Shown here piece by piece: positions 23,601 through 34,886 of a DNA stretch of 64,000 nt (position 1 is the first letter of the stretch; every line of letters starts with the position of its first letter). This DNA is from Bryoerythrophyllum caledonicum (lineage: Eukaryota > Streptophyta > Bryopsida > Pottiales > Pottiaceae). The DNA is taken from the NCBI GenBank assembly GCA_963971425.1, contig OZ020517.1:15900904-15964903 (forward strand), given 5' to 3'. Below the pieces are notes generated by a model that was not told the origin of the DNA, made no database searches, and saw nothing but the letters and a program-made list of their open reading frames with translations. A program made the position numbers and the translations under genes.

Positions 23601-24240
23601 GATGAGTGAGACACCGGACGATTTCAGAGTGAAGGAGGTGAAAATCTATTCCGGTGATTTTGGTGAAGTATTGTTCCCGATCGAGAAGTCCTTTCCGCGT
23701 GGTTTAGGTGGAGTAATGTACGCGGACCATGATCCCAGGTGGCGGTCTTTTAACAATCCAGAATTGGTATTGCAGCTTTTAATTCGTATTGGCTACAACA
23801 TAGGTGGTTCGAAGATGTACAATCAATGGGAGATATACAAGCAATGGGAGGAAATCAAGTGCAGCTTCCTCGACCGGGTAACAATTGGTGAGAGCTTCAA
23901 GATTCAGGTGCCAAGCAAGCTAGCGGCAGAATGGGAGGAGTTCGATAAAGAGCAGGCCAAGTTGCCTCGCTCTTCATACGATGAAGTGGAGCTGACTCAT
24001 GCGGGTATCGAAGCCATTTTCAAGCCTTATGTGACAGAGATCCTTGACCGCATCCACTACATATCAGGAAGGTCCAATATCAAGGTGATCTTGGTGGTGG
24101 GTGGGCTTGGCGGCTCTCCATATTTTATGACCAAAATCAAGGAGAGGTTTCAGGGGACCATAAAGAATGTGATGAGTCCTATGCAACCTGAAAGTGCTTC
24201 TTGCAAGGGCACGGTGATGCTTGAATTGAAGGGTAGATGA
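20682..24240 (+). CDS. Helical domain + TKL protein kinase + HSP70/HSPA12-like ATPase fusion protein
   Basis: Exons 20682-20763, 21213-22700 and 22805-24240 splice with two phase-1 introns into 1,001 residues. Residues 1-28 start MALLSRLKNLFYS. Residues about 29-215 are helical and carry RINYRQCEYVAGKL and CCKDEWVAAAF, resembling the N-terminal region of plant DUF1221/MLKL-type kinases. The kinase (about 230-515) has GKGASAKV, VALK, HRDLKAANIL (near 353), DFGLS (near 382) and WMAPEV, so it should be active. The ATPase (525-1001) has phosphate-1 VVGLDIGTTHSGYAF, a weakened phosphate-2 VADIGRVKTN, and adenosine motif VVGGLGGSPYF; it is shorter than HSPA12 proteins at its C-terminus. The first exon junction forms GCT and the second forms GAT before ATG, so kinase and ATPase are one reading frame. 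Intron retention would instead end the kinase at 22768. Function is unknown; a kinase coupled to an HSP70-type nucleotide sensor is inference. Confidence 0.8.
22701..22804 (+). promoter_or_regulatory. 104-bp intron joining kinase and HSP70 modules
   Basis: The donor is TTAG-GTAAGC and the acceptor AATTACAG-AT. The same intron, also 104 bp, is at 62426-62529. If retained, it encodes GKPLRLMMFLLSTVLSVFNV plus two residues before TAG, a hydrophobic tail. Confidence 0.7.
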
Positions 24241-24404
24241 TGCATGTGGATATCAAGGCCATTGTTAACCCTTCTGTGGGATGGATGGTGTCTTGCGTAA
24301 TCTAGTCAATACGATCAAGAGTAGGTTTATTATAAGGATGGTGAAGAATGGCATCCACCTGGTGCTTGATGGAAGCTCCGTTTGCACGGATGCCTAGTCA
24401 TACA

Positions 24405-24535
24405 ATGAATACCATGCCACATCCACTGAGCTTGTTTCCAGTAGATCGTCTGGCTCCTTTGCCTCGGGAAGGATCGAAACTCCACGCCCTGAGCTTGTTC
24501 TCGTATTAATTACTGCTGCAACGCGATGCCATTCA
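24405..24535 (+). repeat. Fragment of the family leader exon
   Basis: The sequence resumes similarity to 19203-19220 and then 19955-20045 (TGAGCTTGTTTCCAGTAGAT) directly after the 3' tail of copy 2. It looks like a broken further copy placed in tandem. Confidence 0.6.
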
Positions 24536-25730
24536 AGCATGAATATGAGTTGTGTTTTGATTGTACATGTTCACGAGACCCGCAAAGGCCGGTGTTGATC
24601 TTATGAAGTAGAAAGGATGATCTCAGGATTTGGGTTAACCGAATGCTCTACTGTAAACTGACTTGCTCGTAGCTCTTCTGCAGGTTTTTCTTTGGCTTTG
24701 GTCGTCTTTGGCTTCACTGTTGGGTAGATCGCTCAGATTTTCGTGTGACTTGCATTCTCCTGTGTTCGCGTTAGACTTTTCTGTTGCTACACGAGAACTA
24801 TCTGAGCCAATATTTATCGTCTGAGTTGTCGTAACATTGTGTGACCTCGTAGGAAACCAGCTCTTGGAGGCTTTTGTTTGTAACCGCCATATTCTTTGTT
24901 ATTTGGCTTTCACCTGACTGCGGGTTATGACCAAGAAAAGATGAAGTTTTGACTACATATTTTCTGAACTCTACGTGGAGTACATTCTTGAATTGAACAG
25001 ATTTTCTTTATCATCATCTCACGTCGGCCATTCTAGTTGGTATGCTTCTTGCCATTGCTCATCCCAGCGGATGGACTGTATTACGGTTATCTCAGATGCA
25101 GGGCTTATTTTGATAGATCATAGAACGTAATTTTTGACAACGCTGTTTATTGAACCAAGTTAGAATTATTCGTGGTTTGCATGTCGTCAGGTGTTGACTT
25201 TCTGGTCAAGCTGCCCGAGCTTGGGTTTTTTACTTCGGGGTTGCGAAAATATACATATTCTCAGTTGCCGAGTTTTGAAGATGGAGGATCGGCTGGACGA
25301 GGGGTGGTGGATCACGGGTGCCAAGTGGTCCTACTGTGAAGAAGGTTAGCTTTGTGGCTTCTGTCTGATTATGCATGGCGGCCTCACTGGCCTATTCTTG
25401 TTGGTTTTCTTGTTGTGGTATTCTTCAACGCAGTTTCTTACGTTGAGACAGGCTCCTTCATTAGGATTTCTGAACCAGGTAGAGTCAAAGCTTTCAGGTG
25501 ACACACTCTGCACAAGACTATCTCGAATTCATATGCATGTGACGTTTCTGTTGCGATATCATGAATGATGTTTCTCGCTTGCGAAGTTAAAAAACGTGAT
25601 TAGAAATATTGTGGGTGTACTTGTCTAGAAGGACGGCCTCCATGACCCAGCTCTCGCAGATGCTGAACCCGACCTGGGTTCTCCTGACGAGACAGTAGAT
25701 CAAGGTTCCTATAAGAGCCAGAGAATATCG
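24536..25730. other. Interval without recognised gene
   Basis: It includes T-rich spans and short open frames (for example 25371-25568) with no domain. It lies between tandem family copies 2 and 4. Confidence 0.4.
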
Positions 25731-25732
25731 GT

Positions 25733-26268
25733 CGAGTGGTGCGTGACGGTGCCCTCCATCTGGAACGATAATGTGATGAACGGAACGCAGGTGTGCATGG
25801 CGCGGGCGGGGTTAGTCCGCAGTTGGTACTCGCCGGACGGAAGCCCGCATTTTGTAAGCAGCGTGCTTCAGTTGCAAGCAGCGTCATGTTACTGCTACCG
25901 CAACATACCTGATTTAGAGTTCGAAGTTGGTGAGCGGCTTTTGGTGGCAGACATAGGCGGGGTGACGACAGATATTGTTGTGCAGGAATGGATGATTGAG
26001 ACGTCGGACTATTATAGAGTGGAGGTTAAATACTGTTCCGGGGATCCAGGTGGAGGAATGTACCTGGACTGGGACTTCTTTTGGAAGTCTTTGTACAGTG
26101 AAGGATGTGATTCCGAACCTACAGTATATTTATTGACTGGAACATAAGACTTTGGGAGATGTACCAACATTGAGAGATGTACAAGCAATGGGAGGAAATC
26201 AAGTGCAACTTCGGGGACTGGGTGAGCATTGGTGAGAGCTTCAAGATTCAGCTGTCAAGCAAGCTGGT
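25733..26268 (+). pseudogene. HSP70-like fragment, 5' half of family copy 4
   Basis: It starts inside the ATPase at WCVTVPS and runs to SFKIQLSSKL with a frame break after 26147. Its phosphate-2 motif reads LLVADIGGVTTDIVVQEW, closer to the HSP70 consensus than the intact copies. The other half of the same copy is at 35918-36222, across a transposon. Confidence 0.75.
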
Positions 26269-26280
26269 GAAGTAACTAAT

Positions 26281-26349
26281 TCGCCCACCCGATCCGTGTA
26301 CTCTAGAGCATTGGAGTCCGAGCTTTCACCCGCAACCACAAGCACAATC
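26281..26349 (+). repeat. Left terminal inverted repeat of the 9.65 kb element
   Basis: It starts TCGCCCACCCGATCCG. Read in reverse complement it aligns without gaps to 35861-35929 with roughly a dozen mismatches. Confidence 0.7.
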
Positions 26350-26661
26350 CAGACCCGCCTTCAGCTGCACTATGACGTTCTTCTTCTGCACGACACCGCG
26401 GACTCGTTTTGAATTCCCTGTGACAATCCTGGGAATTCCTTAATAATTTCCTGTTCATTTTAGCCATTTCCTGTTTTTACCTGTGTTCATTCAAAAACAT
26501 GGAGGGGATTATACAAACATTACATTTTAAGAAGAAAATCCTTGTTTTTCTTGCAGGGATTTCTTTTTTTCCCCTTAATTATAAAAACTCAATTACAATT
26601 GTTTGGGAAACACTTGAATTCCACAGAGGGGATCCTATTGTACTTCTGAACTACTACATAG

Positions 26662-29600
26662 CTACACTTCCTTCCATGTAATTGGAACCCCTTTTGAGAA
26701 AGTTGTGGGAATATAGTCGAACTCAACATAATCTCCTAAACACCTCCATGAGTAACGTGTTGCCTTGACAGATGCTTTGTACTCTCCATTTCTTCCCATA
26801 ATTCCCTTTAATACGCTTATATCCACTAAACCAACATAAGGATTCTCTGGATCCCCTTCCACTACTTCAGATTCTTCGTCCGTCTGTAAATGTTCAGGCA
26901 AAGTAACTTTCCTCACAACTCCTATTCTGAATTTTAAACCCTTTGTTTCCTCAAACCAGTAAAGTTTTCCCACTTCTGGCCATGGTGGTAAAATTGCCCT
27001 ATGCCCTTCACTTAGCAAGTGGAATCTTATATCTAGATCACATAATTCATAGGCTATGACTACATCTTTCCTATGAGCAAGAGGATGGACCATAAATTTG
27101 TGAAGTAGCATACTTACATGACGAGTATCCTCTCCAAAATGTTGTCGTGGTTTTGCTTTCAAAATCCTCATGAAAGACAAATCTGATTGCTCCGCCTCAC
27201 TGCTTCCTTTTGACGCTGGGAGTTGCTCAAAGTATTCCGCATGAAAGAATATTTCGTGAACTCCAAGGAATTCGTGCATGAATATAGAAAGTATTTTTCC
27301 TTTCCATGTCCAGTACCCTATCTCATCTGCTTCAATATCCTCTAATCCATCTGGTCTTACAACCACTAAGTCACCAACTCTATACTTTGTTCCTTCTTGT
27401 ATCAAGAATGATAAATTCTCTACCTCCTCTTTAAAATCACAGTTTGTATCATCATTTAGCAATCCCTTATTCCTCCAATATTTCCTTAAATACACCTTCA
27501 CTATCTTTACCATTTTTTTTTTCCTACCATGTTTCCAGCCAACACCCACCCCTTTTCTGCCCAATACTTCTTTACAAGGAAAATTTGGTAAAATTTGAAA
27601 TACCTTCCACAAATCTAATGCGGCCGCTTGAGATGATGTAATGAAGCAACCCTTGAGATGCTCTTCAGGGCACTCCTCCAAATGACATCCTGCCAAATAT
27701 TAAAAAGCTTATTTATCTCCTCAATGCACAAAAAATAACTCTCAAAGATTGTATAATCAATTTTTCAAAAAACTATACTTGAAAATAAATTAATACCTTC
27801 CAAACCATTTCGACTTGTGGATGTCATCAAGCAACTGTGCAAAAGATTCACAACTCTTTGTGGTGGATATAGTAGGTCTTGATCAATAGTCTTCTGCTTG
27901 TACAGAGAAGTGAATGATGTTCTTGCCTGATAATATCCATATGTTAATTCGTTGTCCTTCCTGTTTGTTTTGATATTCACATAAGAAGATACGTTTCTCT
28001 CATGCCGGAAGCACCAAAAAATGTCATGCGGCCCATGACGTAAGACGTCGTCAAGTAATTCACCATTTCCTGCCAAACAAACACACATAGAATTTCTTTT
28101 AAAATTTGCGCAAACAATAAAAAATAACAAACATGAAGCAAATAATAGTTTATAAACAGTAAGATATAACACACCTACAGTAGAAGAAACCTATAAAAGT
28201 AAAAAACCAAAAAAAAGTTTTCTTACCAGCAACATGTTCAAGAATTGAGCCATCTGGCCCAAACAATTCCTCCCAACGGACCCTGAATGCTGCTAGGTAC
28301 TCCCGTGCTAGAGTCAGAGAGTCTATTGTCCACCCGTTAGAACGGGTATGGTTAAAGAATAACCGGCAGACTTCTACTAGAATTAGACCTAGAAAACAAA
28401 AGTTGTCTGTTTTTTAAAACCCATTCGATCTAGCACGTATGTTAAACAGAAATGTATGAAAAGCACATACTCCTCTGCTTTCCAATAACCAAGTCTATTT
28501 AAAATACCGGTAGGCCATCTACTTCCTAGAGTTTTAGGTCTATGAGAACTAACCTCCTCCAAAGCTCGCTCTAAGAGGCTACTTCTTGACTGGCACTCCT
28601 CCTTTAGTTTGAAAACAAACTTTTTAAATATGCATAAAGGTAAAATATGCATCACATCATAAACTAAATCTAGTGACAAATCAAACTCATATAAGTAATA
28701 TAACCGCCATAACTTTGATAAACCAGTGACACATGTTTGTCTTGGATTGACTTTACCCAAAGAATGTACCTACAAAAGTATCATCCAAATGTCCTCAATT
28801 AAAGATATATAATAAATCCCGTAGAAGTTATTCAATACAAATTATTGCAAGCAAACAAGAAAATTTCCAAGTAAAAGAGTATACTAGACTTTAAAAAAAA
28901 ATTACCTCTGAAATCAAACTTTCCATTGTTCTCAACGTCGGTGGATAACATGCTTGCCTCCTATTATCTGGATAAACTACAGTCTTCTCAAGTAGTCCCT
29001 CCACCATCACATCCCGTCTACAAGCATTATATCCTTTGTCTTTCAAACCTCCAATCTTTGTTTGAGCAGGATGGTCTCCTGTCCAAAGCATTAACATCCC
29101 CCGTAGTCTAACTTTATCACCATTGGAATCTTTCAAAGCAGGAGATATGAGACTGGGAGGGTAATTGTAATCCACCTCAAATCCCTCTATAAAAATATTC
29201 TCCAAGTCCTTGAAGAGAGGCTCCAAAAAGGCAATGAGAATTTTTTCTTCACACTGTTGGATGATTTGCTTCGAAGATGCTGGAATAAAAATAACATGAA
29301 AGGGGCCTAAATTGTTGCTCTTTCCACCATTCATTACTTCCATTTTGACGACCCAAGTGTCTTTGAACTTTGTCGTTGCAGTTAGAAAGCCATCCCAGTG
29401 TCCTGCCAATGCAAAGTTTCTTGGATCTCCCTGGCACACAACAAACAAAAAACAATATTCTTAGAAAGTATATTTCTGTTAATATCCATAAACGCATAAC
29501 ATGGAGAACACGAATATGAGTGATAGTAGAAAAACTTATGACAAAAACAAGCACACCAACACGACCTCTACTTTCAAATCAGATTATGCAATAATTACCA

Positions 29601-30960
29601 AGCGTAATACCATGTCGCATTTTTAGATAGAGATTTTCAGGGATTTTCAGTGCTTTACATTTATCTTAAAGATATCAGACAACTCGAAAAAAAAGATCGA
29701 AACATACCTAGAAAAAGATTTTTTTGCTAGTAATAATTGAATTGCAGCCAGAGCAGTTGAAGATGTACTCCTCTTTGTCTTCATTCCAATTTTCTAGTAA
29801 CTCTTTACATGGACTCGGGAATCCCCGATACACTTTATTACATCCTGCACTATTACATATAACAGGCATTTCCCATTTTTGCTCGGGATCCCAAAATGCT
29901 TGTAACTTCCTAAATTTTGAACCATCCCAAAACTCGGAAATATGAGTCGGTTGGTTATTAGACTCCAAATTACGCCACTTACTCACGTTCCTCCAATGCT
30001 CTAAAAATTCATGGCACTGTGTCCTACAGCTACTCAACCGCTCTAACTCCCTTGCAATGGGAAGATAAAAAATGAAAGAATATTCTTACGAAGAGCTCTA
30101 CACAAAGAACATTTCTCTCCACAAACCTTACAATCTCTTCTAAGTCTAGGACCATTGAGACAAAGGCATTTTACAACTTCAAAACCCTCATAAAAGTCCT
30201 CTGCACTGGGAGCAAGAAGCTGTGGGTTGTGTGGTACCTTGTTAGTACCAGTACAAACCCTCCAACGCATTGGCTTCAACATTCCTTTTTCTTCAAATTC
30301 CTTTAGCAATCGGTCCATTGTTGTTGGAACCTCAACAACCTCTCCAGTTGAGCCTGAAACATCATAAATTGAAAAATTGTTAAACTAATTCTTTGAACCA
30401 CATATTCACGTAATCAACATTTCAAAAACAAGTTATAACAGAACTTATTACCAAAGCAATAAAACACATAAAGAATTTTCATTTTAATTTCAAATTATCT
30501 CAGTTGTACCTGCACATGTGTAAAGTTGACCAATACTCATGGTCTCAACACTTGTAGAAGGATTGGAGGAGAATATTCTTTTTAATATTTTTTCTTGTAA
30601 GGCAACCGAAACCTTCCCAGAATCTTATTCTACTTGAAGTAGAACAATGTGCGTCTTCATTGCAGATTCTAATTTACAGTCGGTTGCCATTGGTTTAGGA
30701 ATTCTGCCATCAATGAATCCATAGCTTCTATCAGTAAACATAGACTCTGAGTCTTCATGTATTTCCTCTGAACCTATTATTGGATCTTCAAAATCTTCAA
30801 TTAGACGCTCCTGTGCAACAAATCCATCTTCCAACAACTCTCTTTGCTTCTTGTGACGATAAAATGTTGCATTGATACTTCTTTACCTTTACAATTAGGG
30901 GAGAAGCATCTTTCTTTCCTCTTTCTGCGGCTGGACTCCATAATCTGCAAAGGACTAAAT
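26662..30960 (-). CDS. Tnp2/CACTA-Plavaka-type transposase, multi-exon
   Basis: Exon-sized open blocks on the - strand run in order from about 30960 down to 26662: a basic N-terminus (starting near 30943, MESSRRKRKERCFS), a Cys-rich block (CKVCGEKCSLCRALR, 30120), SEFWDGSKFRKLQ (29900), HWDGFL (29390), MLMLWTGDHPAQTKIGGLKD followed by KGYNACRRD (29080), VYDVMHILPLCIFKK (28640), LGYWKAEEYVLF (28470), and a 344-residue C-terminal block with KILSIFMHEFLGVHEIFFHA. DxMH-like and GDHPA-type blocks are the core of Tnp2-like DDE transposases shared by CACTA, Plavaka and KDZ elements; the superfamily is inferred. Introns are short and AT-rich. A shift near 30880 and other junctions were not resolved, so integrity is unknown. 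Confidence 0.6.
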
Positions 30961-30999
30961 TATTAACAAAGATCCATTCTCCAAGATAAATGAACTTGA

Positions 31000-32210
31000 C
31001 TCTGAAAACCCTGATGACTTCAAACAACAAACATCACATGAAAACCTTTAGCTAATCCCATCCAGAAACATCAACCATTGTAGATATAAAAACGTACAGA
31101 AATGCAAGAACATCGATAAACAAAGACATGCAGAAACAAAGACGTGCAGAAATATTTCTGAAAACCTCAAAGACATGCAAAGAACCTTCAAACCCTGGAT
31201 CTGAAGTCAAATGCTACGTCTCTCATCTCGCATTCACACTGCTTCATCTTTGACACTCTTTGACTACTTGCCTCGAGGACAATCTCAAACACTCGCACTG
31301 CAATCACACTCCACCTCTCTCACTTACACACAACCATATAAGAAATGCAGAAGTAAACTTCAGGAATCAAGAAGTGAAACACCACTCCACGATCTGGCGC
31401 TCAAATCCCACTCCGGGTTAAAAGAAAAGAAGAAACAAAGGCCCGTAGGCCGTCAAGCCTCGAATTGAAGGAAGGGGCACAGGTTTGCCAAGCAAACCAA
31501 AAGGCGGGGAACCTCTCAAACGCAACCTTACAAGCCAAAAAACAAGAAGATCCAACAGCAAACTAACATCCCAGGAGAAACCTAAAAGGACAACAAATGG
31601 AGGATGAAGAGCAGGTCTTCACAGCAAGTAGCATTGAACTCCTCGAAGCAGGCCTCAGCTATGCCTAATGCCAAAACCTTGAAGCCAGAAAACCACCTGC
31701 GAAGATCCCGAAGGAGGGAGAGAGTATCTTCCTGAGCCGTTGAATCCGAAGTAACCTGCTCGTTGGAGAATGGAATGGGGCCCCACTCGTGGCTCTGAGC
31801 TGGTCAGAGATCAAATCCCCCATGTCCTCGGCATGGAGCCATCATGCATAACTATCATACCAATACATATCATATACACCAGCCATCATACACATCATCA
31901 GCCACCATAATCCATCTAATATCTACATTTGCAAGATATCTGCCTCTATCTGCAAAATGTCTATATCTGCACAATTTCACGATCTGCCACCATCATCCAT
32001 TCCATCATTCATCATCCCATCACCCCATCACCTCTCTTACAATGAATTCACAACATCAACCACCTCAATCACTCGTACCACCTCACTTCAAATCAAGTTT
32101 TTGCAAGTAAAGGCTTCTGTTTGTAGACAATGTATTCACATTTTGACATGAAGGAAACTGAAATTATTAAAAAATGAAAATGAAGGGACTGAGCGAGACA
32201 ACCAATAACT
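31000..32210. other. Non-coding interior of the 9.65 kb element
   Basis: This holds the upstream region of the transposase gene and, at 31840-32000, a CATCA-rich low-complexity stretch. No gene is recognised. Confidence 0.4.
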
Positions 32211-32218
32211 GGTCCATT

Positions 32219-32281
32219 ACGTCAAGAAGCAACCACTACGTCATCACCACGTCATCACCTACGTCATCACCACGTCATCAC
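32219..32281 (+). promoter_or_regulatory. Array of five ACGTCA (TGACGT) motifs
   Basis: ACGTCA occurs at 32219, 32238, 32249, 32261 and 32272, four of them as ACGTCATCAC spaced 11-12 bases. TGACG words are bZIP/TGA-type binding sites in plants. The array lies between the two divergent element genes. Confidence 0.5.
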
Positions 32282-33044
32282 AGATTATGACCTGTGTGCG
32301 CCAGATGAAAAGTGTCTTGTAATGGAACGTTCTCGGGCCTTCATGGTCTTTCGGGTCATTTTGTCCCGCGCTTTTGGGTCTCAGACAATAATATGGTTCA
32401 TTCGTTTCTGTACATTCTCATGCTCTTTCTCTTGAACTACTCTCTCTTCTCTTTCTGTTTACTTCACTTCTCTTGTACTTTGTTTTCGTCGTTGTAGTTT
32501 TCTGCTTTAGTTGTTGTTGCACGTTAGAATCTGAGCGCCTTTTTCGTGGATTTTAGGATTTTCTACTCTGGAATTCCGGTTTTCTTCTGACTCGGTAAGT
32601 TTAGATTTGTTTTTTTGATCTCACCGAAGATTGTCATTGAATCTTTTTCTTCTTGTTTCTAGAATCTTGGTATGGTTACTGTTGATTTAGTTCTTCTGAA
32701 TCATTTTGTCGCAAGCATTTGTCGGAACACTTTTTTTGAGTATGTTTGAGTGTTTTCTTATTGGATCAAGGAGTCTGTTGAGGAGTTTCAAAGCTCTGGA
32801 AGCTATTCCAAGTGGAGCACAAGGATTTTCATTGCCTAAGATTCCATTAGTGTGCAAATGTTTTTGCTGGAGCGTGTTTTTTCTTGTGGATACGTAGAGG
32901 AGTAGAGCGGAGCATGTAGTACGTGCCGCATTTTCATCTTTCTAGGTTAAAACCGTAATTTTCTTTGTAGTTTGAGTTGATGTTTTGAATTTGATTTGTA
33001 ATTCCAATTTTCGTTAGGTTTTCGTACAGTGTCTGCTTAAGAGG

Positions 33045-33476
33045 ATCGTGCCTGAGTGTACTACCTTTAGGAAGTCGCTGATTGCTGACACGATCTCCAA
33101 TTTCCCGCTCGGGAGCGTTCTTGTTGTAAATTTCTTGTTGTAGAGCGGGAAGAAGCTGTAGTCCTGGAATCCGGCTTGCACTATGTAGATGGAGGTGTTA
33201 AGCGTGTCGTAGGCCGGTGACGATTGGTTCACGTCTCCAAACGCAACAGCAGGCGATTAGGCCGCATTTTCTCCGACTCCGCAGAGAAGTGATGGCCGGC
33301 TATATTGTTCTTTTCTCCGACTCAACGATTACTTACATTGTTTGCTAGTAGTAGAGCTCCAAACGGACTTTGTAGCGCTTGAGCCATTGCAGCTGGAAGT
33401 TGAGCGAGAACGATGTGTTTAACCCGGCGCTAGGCAGCCAGAGGTCCGTCCGGTTCTGCGGCGTGGCGTCAGCCAT
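33045..33476 (-). pseudogene. GC-richer exon-like pieces, possible captured host gene fragment
   Basis: On the - strand an ATG at 33476 opens a 43-residue frame (start MADATPQNRTDLW, rich in W, R and Y) that ends in a stop before a GTAAGT-like donor near 33335. A second coding-like block (33230-33045) reads SPAYDTLNTSIYIVQAGFQD and ends at a GTAGTA donor. Codon composition is GC-rich compared with the element around it. I do not recognise the protein. Confidence 0.35.
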
Positions 33477-33620
33477 GGATATGTCGGATATGTATGTCAG
33501 ATATTGCCACGGATATGTTTGTTTCTGCGAATATAGGATTTGCAAGCGATTTTTGAAGTGTTTGTTGATGACTAATTTGTTTACATGGTGATATGTTTTT
33601 CAGAAAGATTGTAGGCAAAG

Positions 33621-34886
33621 ATGAAGGACAAGAAGAAAATAACAAAAGAAGGGACAAAAGTTGGAAGGTAAAACATTTGTATTGTTTTAACGTTTGAATT
33701 TCATGTATATAAATTGTCTAGAGAGATTATTTGCAATGGTATATTTATTTATTTTTATATGGTGTGGACAACATTTTACATTCAATAAAAATTTACTTCT
33801 GCTCAACAGGTTAACATAGGATAATGATATTGCTCTTCTACCAAACACCGGTAGAAAACCAAGAACTCTCCATGATTTGCAAGCATCTACCGAACCTGTA
33901 AATTTGTCTAAGAGTGCACTTGATGTTGGTAGTGAACCAGTTGTTCTTTCTAGAAAATCTAGAATAGTAAGCCGAGGTCAAAGTTCTTTCAGTCAGCCAG
34001 AGAGTTCTCGTTTGATGTCCCAAACAATGAGAACCATTATACAGAAAGGAGGAATTGAGGGTATTCTCACAGAGTATGAGAAGTTGAGAGCAAGAAATAT
34101 GAAGAAGAATGAGATAATGTTGCAAAAGCTAGGGATTCCAAACCTCAAAGGTCCAAGTGAGAAGGATAAGAAGAAGATGGCAAGGCGATTGGAGAAAGAG
34201 AAGACAAAAAATTCAATGATGCTGGGAGATTTCCTAGAAGCAGAAACAGAGAACATGCAAGCCTCAGAGAGATCCTTGCAAGGAAATTCAGGTATTGATC
34301 ATGAAGCAACTATTTGTTGGAGTTGCAAAAAAAGTCTACCTTGCGCAACTTCCCTGTTCTATTGCTATTGCGGCATTAAGCAGGCTGATTCTGGAGCCGG
34401 GTTAGTTCATTCTGATGAGGATTTGGAAAATCCTTTATTTCATCGAAACGGTGCTAAACCAATGGCGAATGAAAGGTTGCAAGTGGTAAATGAAGTACCA
34501 GAATATATCTCTAGTTCTGATTCTATTTTGACCTATGAGCGTGGGTTTCATCCACGCCCAAGACGGCTGGCACGTGAGCACTTGTGGGGGAAGGGATATT
34601 TGAAGAAATTCTTCCCCAGGCAACATGAAAACTCAACAGTAACCATGGAGACGTCAGACACTGGTTCTCAGATCGGGAAGAGCCTTTTGTTCGGGAATTC
34701 ATTGAACACCCTTCCATCCGGCATGATACAGAGTTCATGAAGAAGTTACTTGATTTTGTGGAGGCACGGGAGCCAGAGTTGGCAACTTTGATTTTCGTGA
34801 AAGAGGGAGTAACTATGAGGTGGAAAATGGAAGACATCTTGCGTTATGCAATTGAGATCAAACACTACAAGAGAAAACAACTTTAA
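33621..34886 (+). CDS. Accessory ORF of the 9.65 kb element
   Basis: A first exon starts at the ATG at 33621 (MKDKKKITKEGTKVG) and ends at a GTAAAA donor near 33668. The main block (33830-34740) is charged: EKDKKKMARRLEKEK suggests a coiled or basic region, followed by a Cys cluster CWSCKKSL with CYCGIK. From about 34645 the coding signal moves to another frame (DREEPFVREFIEHPSIRHD, then MKKLLDFVEAREPEL) and ends at 34886. The frame change implies an unseen intron or a frameshift. Accessory DNA-binding proteins are common in Tnp2-type elements; function is not established. Confidence 0.45.

Larger units (their letters stand above)
18779..24400 (+). repeat. Segmental duplication, family copy 2 (most complete)
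   Basis: This segment matches 6272-9586 (copy 1), and from 19920 onward matches 59528-64000 (copy 3). It contains the promoter flank, leader exons and the full fusion gene. The 3' tail after the stop is shared with 44080-44260 and 63927-64000. Confidence 0.8.

Noticed and set aside
22807..24240. Separate stand-alone HSP70-like gene starting at its own ATG
   Set aside because: The acceptor at 22803-22804 and the phase match in two copies favour an exon of the fusion gene; there is no promoter-like spacing (38 bases from the kinase retained-intron stop).
32219..32281. CRISPR-like array
   Set aside because: Repeats are 10 bases with 1-2 base gaps in a plant transposon; there are no spacers.
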